A stretch of DNA of 64,000 nt from Pseudomonadota bacterium (GTDB lineage Bacteria > Pseudomonadota > Alphaproteobacteria > Sphingomonadales > Sphingomonadaceae): contig JAEWBB010000011.1 of NCBI GenBank assembly GCA_023391375.1, positions 310,001 to 374,000 on the forward strand, given 5' to 3'. Every line of letters starts with the position of its first letter. Position 1 is the first letter of the stretch. The notes beneath the pieces were generated by a model, which worked only from the letters and a program-made list of their open reading frames with translations, ran no database searches and was not told the origin of the DNA. Below, piece after piece: positions 26,017-34,302 of this stretch. A program made the position numbers and the translations under genes.

Positions 26017-26985
26017 ATGCTTACAACCTTTCTGATCGCCATCGTCGTGCTGGTGCTCGTCTTCATCCTGATGGGCGTCAAGATCGTTCGCCAGGGCTAT
26101 CGTTACACGATCGAATATTTCGGCCGCTTCGTGCGGGTGGCGCAGCCCGGTTTCAACTGGGTGACGCCGTTCTTCTACCGCGTCGGCCAGCGCATCAACA
26201 TGATGGAGCAGGTGCTCGACATCCCGGGCCAGGAAATCATCACCAAGGATAACGCCATGGTGGCGGTCGACGGCGTGGTGTTCTTCCAGGTGCTGGACGC
26301 CGCCAAGGCCGCCTACGAGGTGTATGACCTCTACAATTCGATCCTGGCGCTCTCGACCACCAACCTTCGCACCGTGATGGGATCGATGGACCTCGACGAG
26401 ACGCTGTCGAAGCGCGACGAGATCAACGCGCGGCTGCTGAGCGTCGTCGACCACGCGACCGAGGCATGGGGCGTGAAGATCACCCGCGTCGAGCTGAAGG
26501 ACATCCGCCCACCGTCGGACATCGTCAACGCCATGACCCGCCAGATGAAGGCCGAGCGCGAAAAGCGCGCCGCCATCCTCGAGAGCGAAGGGTCGCGGGC
26601 GTCCGAAATCCTGCGCGCCGAAGGCGAGAAGCAGGCGCGGATCCTCGAAGCGGAAGGCCGCAAGCAGGCCGCGTTCATGGAGGCCGAGGCGCGCGAGCGG
26701 TCGGCCGAGGCGGAAGCCAAAGCGACCACCTTGGTCAGCGACGCCATCGCCGGCGGCAACGCGCAGGCTATCAACTATTTCGTCGCGCAGAAATACGTCG
26801 AGGCGGTCGCCGAGTTCGCTCGCTCGTCCAATGCCAAGACCATCCTGTTTCCGGTCGAGGCGACCCAGCTGATCGGCTCGCTCGGCGGGATCGGCGCGAT
26901 CGCCAAGGAAGCGCTGGGGGCGGATTCCGTGCCGCCCGCCCCGCCGGCGCCGCGCGGTGTGCCCAAGGCGGGCCGCGATGCCTGA
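26017..26985 (+). CDS. SPFH/Band 7 membrane protein (QmcA-like)
   Basis: A 322-aa stomatin/prohibitin-family membrane protein that usually scaffolds membrane microdomains and protease complexes. It has an N-terminal transmembrane helix (TFLIAIVVLVLVFILMGVKIV), the SPFH domain (YTIEYFGRFVRVAQPGFNWV to KITRVELKDIRPP), and a long Ala/Glu-rich coiled coil (about residues 165-240). GGGGG lies 6-7 bases before ATG 26017. It overlaps nfeD by 8 bases; this QmcA-NfeD pairing is a classic partner arrangement. Confidence 0.92.
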   Translation: MLTTFLIAIVVLVLVFILMGVKIVRQGYRYTIEYFGRFVRVAQPGFNWVTPFFYRVGQRINMMEQVLDIPGQEIITKDNAMVAVDGVVFFQVLDAAKAAYEVYDLYNSILALSTTNLRTVMGSMDLDETLSKRDEINARLLSVVDHATEAWGVKITRVELKDIRPPSDIVNAMTRQMKAEREKRAAILESEGSRASEILRAEGEKQARILEAEGRKQAAFMEAEARERSAEAEAKATTLVSDAIAGGNAQAINYFVAQKYVEAVAEFARSSNAKTILFPVEATQLIGSLGGIGAIAKEALGADSVPPAPPAPRGVPKAGRDA

Positions 26986-27430
26986 CATCGAACCGGGCTG
27001 GATCTGGGCGATCGGCGGCGTGCTGGTGCTCGCCGCCGAGATCCTCGCACCCGGCTTTTTCCTGCTGTTCATCGGCGCGGCGGCCATCGTCACCGGCCTT
27101 TTTACACTGCTGTTCGGCTTCGGCATCGCCGGCCAGCTCGCGCTGTTCGCCATCTACGCGGTGCTGGCCGTCGCCCTTGGCAAGCGCTGGTATGCCCAGC
27201 CCCATCACGCCGACCAGCAAATCCTCAACGACCCGATAGGACGTCTCGCCGGGCGAAGTGCCACGGTGGTCGAGGCGGTGGACCATCACGGCGGGCGCGT
27301 ACGGTTGGGGGATGGCGAATGGACCGCGCGGGGTGGCCCCGCGGCGCCGGGCGACAAGGTTCGCGTCGAGCGCGTCGAGGGCAATTGCCTTTATGTCGGA
27401 CGTCCCGACGCCCTGCCCCCGCCGGGCTGA
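26978..27430 (+). CDS. NfeD-family membrane protein
   Basis: A 150-aa short NfeD protein with two or three transmembrane helices (WIWAIGGVLVLAAEILAPG, FLLFIGAAAIVTGLFTLLFG, LALFAIYAVLAVALG). A C-terminal soluble OB-fold domain follows (GRLAGRSATVVEAVDHHGGRVRLGDGEW, VRVERVEGNCLYV). NfeD proteins work with SPFH proteins, and the gene starts inside the 3' end of the SPFH gene, which supports a joint role. Confidence 0.88.
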   Translation: MPDIEPGWIWAIGGVLVLAAEILAPGFFLLFIGAAAIVTGLFTLLFGFGIAGQLALFAIYAVLAVALGKRWYAQPHHADQQILNDPIGRLAGRSATVVEAVDHHGGRVRLGDGEWTARGGPAAPGDKVRVERVEGNCLYVGRPDALPPPG

Positions 27431-27433
27431 CCC

Positions 27434-27730
27434 GTGCCAGACCGCGGCAGCCGTTGGGTTCCGTTCGTCGCCGTGACCGCCGTTGCGCTCGGCGGATTGC
27501 TGATGACGCTCTATCCCGAACCGGCATGGATTCCCGTGCGCGCGGAAGTCACCCGAGTCGCGATCTCCATCTCGAAGGACCATCGCACCGCCATCGTCGG
27601 GCTGCGGACCCCGACCGGGATCGGTGAAGCCCGGTTCGTCGACCAGTTCCCGCATTGCGAGGTCGGCGATATTGTCGATGCCGAACAATCCGGTGTGGCC
27701 GTCCGCCGAGGGCCCGCGACCTGCGCCTAG
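27434..27730 (+). CDS. Small uncharacterised membrane protein
   Basis: A 98-aa protein with one N-terminal transmembrane helix (FVAVTAVALGGLLMTLYPEP) and a small beta-rich domain containing two Cys (PHCEVGD and the penultimate residue). The start is GTG at 27434, 3 bases after the nfeD stop, so it probably belongs to the SPFH-NfeD transcript. Its stop shares CTAG with the convergent gene. I recognise no family. Confidence 0.65.
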   Translation: MPDRGSRWVPFVAVTAVALGGLLMTLYPEPAWIPVRAEVTRVAISISKDHRTAIVGLRTPTGIGEARFVDQFPHCEVGDIVDAEQSGVAVRRGPATCA

Positions 27731-28173
27731 GGCATCACCCGGACATCGGGTTCGATCCAATGCCGACGGGCTTCCACGCTCATCAACCGATCTTTCGAGA
27801 AGAACCGTAGCGGCCAGTCGCTGCGACCCATCGGGGAATGAAGCAAGTCGTTGACCAGCTCGTGTAACGGGGTGGTCCGATCCGCTTCGGCCAGGAACAG
27901 GCGAACGCCGCGCAGGTAGGCCTTGGTGATCGTGTCGTGATAGCCCTGCGTGTCGTCATTGATGCCGCCCACGCTTTCGTTGAACCGACGGATCAGTCCG
28001 GGAAGCTCGGCATCGAGCTCGATCTCGGGATGCTTCACCAACAAGTAGAGAGTTGCCGCAAGGTGCGCCTCGTGAGTCCATTCATCCCGGCGGAGCGAAC
28101 GCGCAAGAAGCCCTTCACCGACATGGGCGACAGCGGCATCGGTCTCGAAATGGCGGACAGGGTATTCGGTCAT
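27727..28173 (-). CDS. Uncharacterised conserved helical protein (WTHEAHL/YHDTIT type)
   Basis: A 148-aa soluble protein with no signal or membrane segment. Distinctive conserved-looking motifs are RRDEWTHEAHLAATLYLL and GYHDTITKAYLRGV; the histidines could bind a metal. I have the impression of a widespread uncharacterised family with these two His motifs, but cannot give it a function. The ATG sits directly at the foot of an 11-bp perfect hairpin (28174-28207) downstream of pckA, leaving no room for a normal ribosome-binding site. Confidence 0.7.
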   Translation of the reverse strand: MTEYPVRHFETDAAVAHVGEGLLARSLRRDEWTHEAHLAATLYLLVKHPEIELDAELPGLIRRFNESVGGINDDTQGYHDTITKAYLRGVRLFLAEADRTTPLHELVNDLLHSPMGRSDWPLRFFSKDRLMSVEARRHWIEPDVRVMP

Positions 28174-28207
28174 CGGATCGGGCTTTCTAACTCGAGAGCC
28201 CGATCCG
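28174..28207. promoter_or_regulatory. Perfect 11-bp hairpin between pckA and the next gene
   Basis: CGGATCGGGCT and AGCCCGATCCG are exact inverted repeats separated by 12 bases. On the minus strand the hairpin lies 13 bases after the pckA stop and ends on the base before the ATG of the 148-aa gene. There is no U-run after it, so it may be a terminator of the non-canonical kind, an RNA 3'-end stabiliser or a translation block for the next gene. Confidence 0.6.
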
Positions 28208-28220
28208 TATGGCCGGGCAT

Positions 28221-29822
28221 TCAGGCGGCGACGGTCGGTCCCGCTTGGCGCACACCCTCTTCGACGTGAGCCGAAAACTGGCCGAAATTCTCGACGAACA
28301 GGTCGACCAGCTTGGCCGCCGTCGCGTCATATTCGTCCTTGTCGGCCCAGGTCGAGCGCGGGTCGAGGATCGCGGTGTCAACGCCCGGCACGGCGACCGG
28401 GACCTCGAAGCCGAAGTTTGGATCCTTGCGGAACTCGACCTGATTGAGGCTGCCGTCGAGCGCCGCGTTCAAGAGCGCGCGGGTCACCTTGATCGGCATG
28501 CGCTTGCCGAGGCCATACTTGCCGCCGGTCCAGCCGGTGTTGACCAGCCAGCACTGCGCCCCGCCCTTGGCGATCCGCTCCTTGAGGAGGTTGCCGTAGA
28601 CGCTGGGATGACGTGGCATGAAGGCGGCGCCGAAGCAGGTCGAGAAGGTCGCTTCCGGTTCGGTCACGCCTATCTCGGTACCGGCGACCTTCGCGGTGTA
28701 GCCCGAAAGGAAATAATACATCGCCTGGTCGGCGGTCAGCCGGGCGATCGGAGGCAGAACGCCGAACGCGTCGGCGGTCAGCATGATGACGTTCGACGGC
28801 GCCGGGCCGAGGTTCTTTTCCGAGTGGTTCGGAATCGACTCGATCGGATAGGCGCCCCGGGTATTCTCGGTCTTGCTGGCGTCGGTAAAGTCGAGCTCGC
28901 GCGTCGCTTCGTCCATCGCGACGTTCTCGAGGATCGTGCCGAACATCTGCGTCGTCGCGTAGATTTCCGGTTCGCCCTCTGCCGAGAGGTTGATCATCTT
29001 GGCATAGCAGCCGCCTTCGAAGTTGAAGACCGCCTGGTCGGACCAGCCATGCTCGTCGTCGCCGATGAGCGTGCGGCTGGCGTCGGCCGACAGCGTCGTC
29101 TTGCCAGTGCCCGACAGGCCGAAGAAGATCGCACTCTTGCCGTCGGCGCCGATGTTGGCCGAGCAGTGCATCGGCATCACGCCCTGCGCCGGGAGCAGGT
29201 AGTTCAGCAGGCCGAACACGCCCTTCTTCATTTCGCCCGAATATTCGGTGTTGCCGATCAGGATCAGCTTGTCGGTGAAGTTGACCGCGATGACCGTGTC
29301 GCTGCGGCAGCCGTGACGGGCCGGGTCGGCCTTAAAGCTGGGCAGGTTGATGATCGTATACTCGGGCACGAAGCCCGGCAGTTCTTCGGCGGTCGGACGG
29401 ACCAGCAGGGTGCGGATGAACAGGTTGTGCCACGCCATCTGGTTGATGACACGGACGTTGACGCGATATTCCGGCTGCGAACCGCCGAACAGGTCGGCGA
29501 CGTAGAGCTCTTCCTGCTTGGCCAGTTCGGCCATGAAGTCGGCCTTGAGGTTCGCCCAATGCTCTTCGCTCATCGCCTGGTTGATCGGACCCCAGTTGAT
29601 GGTGTCCTCGGTCGAAGGATCGCGGACGATGTACTTGTCCTTGACGCTGCGGCCGGTGAACTTGCCGGTGTCGACCAGCAAGGCGCCATGGGCAGTCAGT
29701 TCGCCCTCGCCGCGTTCGATCGCCGCCTCGACCAGGGGCGCCGTGCCGAAATTCCAGTGAAGCGTCGCCGCGGTCGTCAGTCCCTGGGCGTCGAGGCCAT
29801 GCGCGGGGGTGCGCTCACTCAC
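28221..29822 (-). CDS. pckA: Phosphoenolpyruvate carboxykinase (ATP)
   Basis: Converts oxaloacetate and ATP to PEP, CO2 and ADP for gluconeogenesis. The 533-aa protein has the kinase-1 motif FFGLSGTGKTTLSAD and kinase-2 region GDDEHGWSD, plus the substrate motifs TGRSVKDKYIV and YPIESIPNHSEKN. The start is probably GTG at 29822, with GGGAG 8 bases upstream; TTG at 29828 is the alternative. It is divergent from chvI across 170 bases, which hold a 14-bp palindrome. Linkage of pckA with chvI-chvG is conserved in many alphaproteobacteria. Confidence 0.97.
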   Translation of the reverse strand: MSERTPAHGLDAQGLTTAATLHWNFGTAPLVEAAIERGEGELTAHGALLVDTGKFTGRSVKDKYIVRDPSTEDTINWGPINQAMSEEHWANLKADFMAELAKQEELYVADLFGGSQPEYRVNVRVINQMAWHNLFIRTLLVRPTAEELPGFVPEYTIINLPSFKADPARHGCRSDTVIAVNFTDKLILIGNTEYSGEMKKGVFGLLNYLLPAQGVMPMHCSANIGADGKSAIFFGLSGTGKTTLSADASRTLIGDDEHGWSDQAVFNFEGGCYAKMINLSAEGEPEIYATTQMFGTILENVAMDEATRELDFTDASKTENTRGAYPIESIPNHSEKNLGPAPSNVIMLTADAFGVLPPIARLTADQAMYYFLSGYTAKVAGTEIGVTEPEATFSTCFGAAFMPRHPSVYGNLLKERIAKGGAQCWLVNTGWTGGKYGLGKRMPIKVTRALLNAALDGSLNQVEFRKDPNFGFEVPVAVPGVDTAILDPRSTWADKDEYDATAAKLVDLFVENFGQFSAHVEEGVRQAGPTVAA

Positions 29823-29870
29823 TGTCAATTCTCCCTGAAAACAACGACTTCTTCAGAAGCCGATTGATAC

Positions 29871-29884
29871 CGCATACGTATGCG
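29871..29884. promoter_or_regulatory. 14-bp perfect palindrome in the pckA-chvI divergent region
   Basis: CGCATACGTATGCG is self-complementary over 14 bases and sits 49 bases upstream of pckA and 109 bases upstream of chvI. Its form is that of a LacI-like or other dimeric regulator operator. Which gene it controls and what binds it are not shown by sequence. Confidence 0.5.
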
Positions 29885-29992
29885 TGCGGCCTATACCGAC
29901 GCCAGTGGCAAGCGTCTAGGCCGTCTCGCGCATGGCACCGCTTGTCTTGTCAGGACGGGCACATTACCGCTCTTGGCCATGAGGGAGCGGGC

Positions 29993-30724
29993 ATGAGCCA
30001 GGTGATCGCGCTGGTCGACGACGACCGCAACATCCTGACGTCGGTGTCGATCGCGCTCCAGGCGGAAGGGTTCGTGACCCGCGTCTATTCCGACGGGGCG
30101 TCCGCATTGAAGGCGTTCGCCGATAATCCCCCCGACCTCGCCGTGTTCGATATCAAGATGCCCCAGATGGACGGCATGGAACTCCTCCGCCGGGTTCGCG
30201 AAGCGGGCGGCGAAATGGGCTCCATTCCGGTCATCTTCCTCACGTCGAAGGACGACGAACTCGACGAGGCGCTGGGGCTGGCGATGGGCGCCGACGACTA
30301 TATCGCCAAGCCCTTCTCCCAGCGGCTGCTGATCGCGCGAATTCGCGCCATTCTTCGCCGCCAGGATTTGGCGCGGAGCGCGGCCAATCCTTCCGAAGGG
30401 GGCGACGCCGACGACATCCCGCAGCTGATCGAGCGCGGCCGGCTGACCATGGACCCCGCGCGGCACAAGGTGTTCTGGGACGGCAAGGACGTGACGCTGA
30501 CCGTCACCGAGTTTTTGATCCTCGAGGCCCTCGCCCAGCGGCCTGGGGTGGTAAAGAGTCGCAACCAGTTGCTCGACATCGCCTATCAGGACGATGTCTA
30601 CGTCGACGACCGCACCATCGACAGCCACATCAAGCGGATCCGCCGCAAGTTCCGAACCGTCGACGGCCAGTTCGACGCCATCGAGACACTGTATGGCGTC
30701 GGTTATCGATTCGGCGAAGAATGA
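29993..30724 (+). CDS. chvI: Response regulator ChvI
   Basis: OmpR-type transcription factor of the ChvG-ChvI system, which responds to acid and envelope stress and central carbon state in alphaproteobacteria. The 243-aa protein has the acidic pocket LVDDD, phospho-acceptor D53 (AVFDIKMPQMDG), LTSKDD and DDYIAKPF in the receiver. A winged-helix domain follows (LTVTEFLILEALAQRPGVVKSR, IDSHIKRIRRKFR, YGVGYRF). ATG 29993 follows a GAGGGAGCGGG sequence. chvG begins inside its 3' end. Confidence 0.94.
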   Translation: MSQVIALVDDDRNILTSVSIALQAEGFVTRVYSDGASALKAFADNPPDLAVFDIKMPQMDGMELLRRVREAGGEMGSIPVIFLTSKDDELDEALGLAMGADDYIAKPFSQRLLIARIRAILRRQDLARSAANPSEGGDADDIPQLIERGRLTMDPARHKVFWDGKDVTLTVTEFLILEALAQRPGVVKSRNQLLDIAYQDDVYVDDRTIDSHIKRIRRKFRTVDGQFDAIETLYGVGYRFGEE

Positions 30725-32267
30725 CGAGGCCGACCTTGTCCTGACCTGGTCGGGGCGATGGACGCTGGCGCACCGCATCCTGGCGGTGAACATCCTCACG
30801 CTTGGCATCTTCGCGCTCGCGATCCTGACGCTCGATGCCTATCGCAACCAGTTGCAGAACGAACGCGCGGGGCGGATCGAAAACGAGGCGCAGCTTGCCG
30901 CCGCCGCCATCGGCCAATTGCCCGCCTCCCAGCGCGAAGAATTTATCGCCCGGCTCGGGAAGCGAACATCGACCCGCGTGCGCGTCTATGCCGAGGATGG
31001 ATCGCTGGCCGCGGACGGATGGGCGCTAAGCGGCCCGACCTACGAATTCCGTGATCCGGCTGCCGAGGCGTGGCGCAAGGGGCTGGCCCGCGCGGTCGAC
31101 CGCGGGTTCGCCTGGTTGGTCGGTGAGAAGATGCCGGAGGAATTCGCGGAGCCTGCCGTCGATCGGGCGTCGGCCTGGGAGGAAGTCGAGGAATCCGCCC
31201 GCACGCGCCAGCCTGCGGTCAACATCCGCTCGGCCGCCGATTTGACGCCGGTCTTCTCGGCCGCCTCGCCGGTCGCCGGCGGGTCGACCTTGCTGATCAC
31301 CGCCAACGACCGCGACTTCACCCGGACCGTTCGGGCCCAGCGCCGGACGCTGATCGGCGTCTTGATCGCTGCGACGGTCCTGTCGATCCTTCTTTCGCTG
31401 TTTCTTGCCCGCACGATCGTACGGCCCCTGCGGCGTATCGCACTCGCGGCCCATCGTGTCCGTCTGGGACGGGCCCGGGAAGTGCGGGTGCCTCGACTTC
31501 CGTCGCGCCGCGACGAGATCGGCATGCTGGCGCGATCGGTCAGCGACATGAGCCAGTCACTTCGCCACCGCATCGACCAGATCGAGGCGTTCGCGGCGGA
31601 CGTGACCCACGAACTGAAGAATCCCCTCGCCTCGCTGCGAAGCGCCGTCGACAGCCTCGAGCGGATCGACGATCCGAAGCTGCGCAGCCAATTGCTCGAC
31701 GTCGTCCGGCAGGACGTTTTGCGGCTCGATCGGCTGATCGGCGACATCAGCGAGGCCGCGCGGACCGACGCCGAACTCGCCCGCGCCCGGTTCGAGCCTG
31801 TCGACCTAGGGGCCCTCGTCGACCAGATCGCGCGAAGCTGGGAAGGCCGGCGTCTGACCGGCGACGTGCGGATCGCCTTCGCTCGGCCGCGCAAAGGCAG
31901 TACGATGGTGCTCGGCGAACCCGGCCGCTTGGCGCGGGCGATCGACAACCTCATCGACAACGCGGTCAGCTTTTCACCGCCCGGCGGACTGGTCGAGGTC
32001 GTGGCCAGCCATGTCGGCGACACCATCCTCGTGCGGATCGACGATGAAGGTCCCGGCGTCCCCGACGCATTGCGGGAAGCGATCTTCAACCGCTTCCATT
32101 CGGTGCGGCCCGAGAGCGAAGACTTCGGACGGCACTCCGGCCTGGGGCTGGCGATCGCCCGTGCCATCGTCGAAGGCCATGACGGAGAGATTGACGTGAC
32201 CGACCGCGACGACGCCCCTTCCGGCGCGCGTTTCATCATCCGGTTGCCCGCGGCGGACACGCCATGA
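30693..32267 (+). CDS. chvG: Sensor histidine kinase ChvG
   Basis: Membrane sensor kinase partner of ChvI. The 524-aa protein has TM1 (about 25-45, ILAVNILTLGIFALAIL), a periplasmic sensor, and TM2 (TLIGVLIAATVLSILLSLFL). HAMP follows, then HisKA with FAADVTHELKNPLASLRSAV (His is the phosphorylation site) and a HATPase domain with NLIDNAVSFSPPG, DDEGPGVP and GRHSGLGLAIARAIVEGH. ATG 30693 overlaps chvI by 32 bases; no closer in-frame start fits. It is coupled to hprK by ATGA. Confidence 0.93.
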   Translation: MASVIDSAKNDEADLVLTWSGRWTLAHRILAVNILTLGIFALAILTLDAYRNQLQNERAGRIENEAQLAAAAIGQLPASQREEFIARLGKRTSTRVRVYAEDGSLAADGWALSGPTYEFRDPAAEAWRKGLARAVDRGFAWLVGEKMPEEFAEPAVDRASAWEEVEESARTRQPAVNIRSAADLTPVFSAASPVAGGSTLLITANDRDFTRTVRAQRRTLIGVLIAATVLSILLSLFLARTIVRPLRRIALAAHRVRLGRAREVRVPRLPSRRDEIGMLARSVSDMSQSLRHRIDQIEAFAADVTHELKNPLASLRSAVDSLERIDDPKLRSQLLDVVRQDVLRLDRLIGDISEAARTDAELARARFEPVDLGALVDQIARSWEGRRLTGDVRIAFARPRKGSTMVLGEPGRLARAIDNLIDNAVSFSPPGGLVEVVASHVGDTILVRIDDEGPGVPDALREAIFNRFHSVRPESEDFGRHSGLGLAIARAIVEGHDGEIDVTDRDDAPSGARFIIRLPAADTP

Positions 32268-32698
32268 CCGACCGCCTTTCGTCCGAAACCGTCCATGCCA
32301 CCAGCGTGGCGTTCGGCGGCCACGCGGTCCTGATTCTCGGCCCGTCCGGGTCCGGCAAGTCTGACCTCGCGCTGCGCCTGTTCGACCGCGGCTTCACGCT
32401 GGTCAGCGACGACCAGACGATCGTGCACAGGGTCCGCCACCGATTGATCGCAAGCGCCCCCGCCACGATCAGGGGCCGGATGGAAGTCCGCGGCATCGGC
32501 ATCATTGAGGTCGAGGCTGCGCACGACACCGAAATCACGCTCGCCGTCGAACTGACCAGCGACGTTCCAAGGATGCCTGACGCGGGACTGGAGCGGCGCT
32601 TCCTCGGCGTCGCCGTCCCGCTGGTCCGCCTCGACGCGACGAGCGCCTCCACCCCGGCCAAGATTGCGCTGGCGCTGGCGCGAGCAACGCGCTCATGA
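32264..32698 (+). CDS. hprK: HPr kinase/phosphorylase, short alphaproteobacterial form
   Basis: Phosphorylates and dephosphorylates the regulatory Ser of HPr. At 144 aa it keeps only the C-terminal catalytic domain: P-loop GPSGSGKS at 26-33, SDDQ, and the family signature MEVRGIGIIEV near residue 75. Loss of the N-terminal domain is normal in alphaproteobacteria. It overlaps both chvG and rapZ by 4 bases, so sensor kinase, HprK and RapZ are translated as one unit. Confidence 0.9.
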   Translation: MTDRLSSETVHATSVAFGGHAVLILGPSGSGKSDLALRLFDRGFTLVSDDQTIVHRVRHRLIASAPATIRGRMEVRGIGIIEVEAAHDTEITLAVELTSDVPRMPDAGLERRFLGVAVPLVRLDATSASTPAKIALALARATRS

Positions 32699-33618
32699 CC
32701 GCGCTCCCTCGCCTGCTCCTCGTCACCGGCATGTCGGGGGCCGGCAAGTCGACTGTGCTCGATGCACTGGAGGACATGGGCTGGGATTGCGTTGAGAACC
32801 TGCCTACGGCGCTGCTGTCGGCCTTCGTCCACGGCGCCGAAGATGACCGTGCCCAACGGCCGGTCGCGGTCGGCATGGATGCTCGCAGCCGGGGATTCGA
32901 CCCGGACGCCCTGCCTGGCCAACTGGCCGCGGTTGCCGGCGTCAGCCCCGAAATCCTGTTTCTCGATTGCGCAGGTGCGGAACTCGTTCGCCGCTACGAC
33001 GAAACCCGCCGCCGGCACCCCCTTGCGCCCGACCGGCCCGCCGAAGACGGGATCGCACGCGAGCGGAGCCTGTTGGCGCCGCTTCGGTTGGCGGCCGACG
33101 GGATTCTGGACACCACCGACATGACGCCGACGGACTTGCGCGGCGAACTGGTGCGCCGGTTCGGCGACTATGTGCGCCAGCCGGTCGTGACCATCAGCTC
33201 GTTCGGTTTCGCCAAGGGCATTTCGCGCACCGCCGACCTGGTGTTCGACATGCGCTTTCTCGACAATCCGCACTGGGTCGATAGCTTGCGGCCGCTGACC
33301 GGCCTCGACCCGGCCATCCAGGCGCACGTCGCAGCCGACCCGGCATTTGGCGAGACGATGGACCGCATCGAGGGGCTGTTGAAGTCGTTGATTCCCCGCT
33401 ATTGGGCGGCCGGAAAATCCTATGTGACGGTGGCATTCGGCTGCACCGGGGGACGGCACCGATCGGTGGCGGCGGCGGTTGAAATGGCGAAACGGTTGCG
33501 CGGTGCCGGCTTTTCGCCGAATGTGCGCCATCGGGACCTCGCCTCGCCCCCCAGCGATCGGATCGAGGGACTACCCGCCACTTCAGGTTCGGCGGGCGCA
33601 GATGAAGCGGGTGAGTGA
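32695..33618 (+). CDS. rapZ: RNase adapter / nucleotide-binding protein RapZ
   Basis: A 307-aa P-loop protein of the RapZ (YvcJ/YhbJ) family. The Walker A motif GMSGAGKS is at 12-19, DALEDMGWDCVENLPTAL follows, and the conserved C-terminal motif VAFGCTGGRHRSVAAA is present. In enterobacteria RapZ directs RNase E to a glmS-activating sRNA; here it lies between hprK and the PTS genes, a placement conserved in alphaproteobacteria whose meaning is not settled. Confidence 0.93.
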   Translation: MTALPRLLLVTGMSGAGKSTVLDALEDMGWDCVENLPTALLSAFVHGAEDDRAQRPVAVGMDARSRGFDPDALPGQLAAVAGVSPEILFLDCAGAELVRRYDETRRRHPLAPDRPAEDGIARERSLLAPLRLAADGILDTTDMTPTDLRGELVRRFGDYVRQPVVTISSFGFAKGISRTADLVFDMRFLDNPHWVDSLRPLTGLDPAIQAHVAADPAFGETMDRIEGLLKSLIPRYWAAGKSYVTVAFGCTGGRHRSVAAAVEMAKRLRGAGFSPNVRHRDLASPPSDRIEGLPATSGSAGADEAGE

Positions 33619-34026
33619 ATGATTGGACTTGTGTTGGTGACCCACGGCCGACTGGCGGCCGAGTTCATCACCGCGATGGAACATGTGGTCGGCCCCCAAC
33701 AGGCGGTCGAGGGCATTTGCATCGGCGCCGACGACGACATGGAGCAACGCCGCCAGGAGATTTCCGAGGCCGTGGCGCGCTGCGACCAGGGCAAGGGCGT
33801 CATCATCCTGACCGACCTGTTCGGCGGCACCCCGTCGAACCTCGCCATCAGCCTGATGAAGAGCGAGGATGTCGAGGTGATCGCCGGCGTCAACCTGCCG
33901 ATGCTCATCCGGCTCGAGGGCGCGCGCAAGGCGATGACGGTTCGTGCCGCCGTCGCCGCGGCGCGCGAAGCGGGCCGCAAGTACATTTCTGTCGCTTCCG
34001 AAATCCTGGGCGAGGCGGCAGCTTGA
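33619..34026 (+). CDS. PTS EIIA component, mannose family
   Basis: A 135-aa EIIA-Man-type protein. The phospho-acceptor is expected at H9 in LVTHGRLAAEF, with ILTDLFGGTPSNLA and GVNLPMLIRL as family motifs. No permease genes are near, so it probably acts in regulation and not in sugar uptake. Its ATG is the base after the rapZ stop and its TGA overlaps the TTG start of HPr. Confidence 0.92.
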   Translation: MIGLVLVTHGRLAAEFITAMEHVVGPQQAVEGICIGADDDMEQRRQEISEAVARCDQGKGVIILTDLFGGTPSNLAISLMKSEDVEVIAGVNLPMLIRLEGARKAMTVRAAVAAAREAGRKYISVASEILGEAAA

Positions 34027-34295
34027 GCGGCTGTTCGCGGACGCTCGAAATCCGCAATCGCCGGGGCCTCCACGCCCGGGCGAGCGCGAAGTTCGTCAAT
34101 CTCGCCAGCCAGCTCCCGGCGGAAGTGATCGTCGAAAAGGACGGCAACCGAGTCACCGGCACCTCGATCATGGGGCTGATGATGCTGGGCGCGGCAATGG
34201 GCGATACGATCGTCATCCATTGTGATGGTGATGGTTGCGGCGATGCGCTGGACCAGCTCGCGGCGATGGTCGAAGACAAGTTCGGCGAAGAGTAA
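34023..34295 (+). CDS. Phosphocarrier protein HPr
   Basis: A 90-aa HPr with active-site H17 in RNRRGLHARAS and a Ser at 48 (GTSIMGLMML) in the position phosphorylated by HprK in other bacteria. The start is TTG at 34023, overlapping the EIIA stop as TTGA. Together with hprK and EIIA it forms a regulatory phosphorelay; enzyme I is not in the window. Confidence 0.93.
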   Translation: MSGCSRTLEIRNRRGLHARASAKFVNLASQLPAEVIVEKDGNRVTGTSIMGLMMLGAAMGDTIVIHCDGDGCGDALDQLAAMVEDKFGEE

Positions 34296-34302
34296 GGCGG
34301 CG

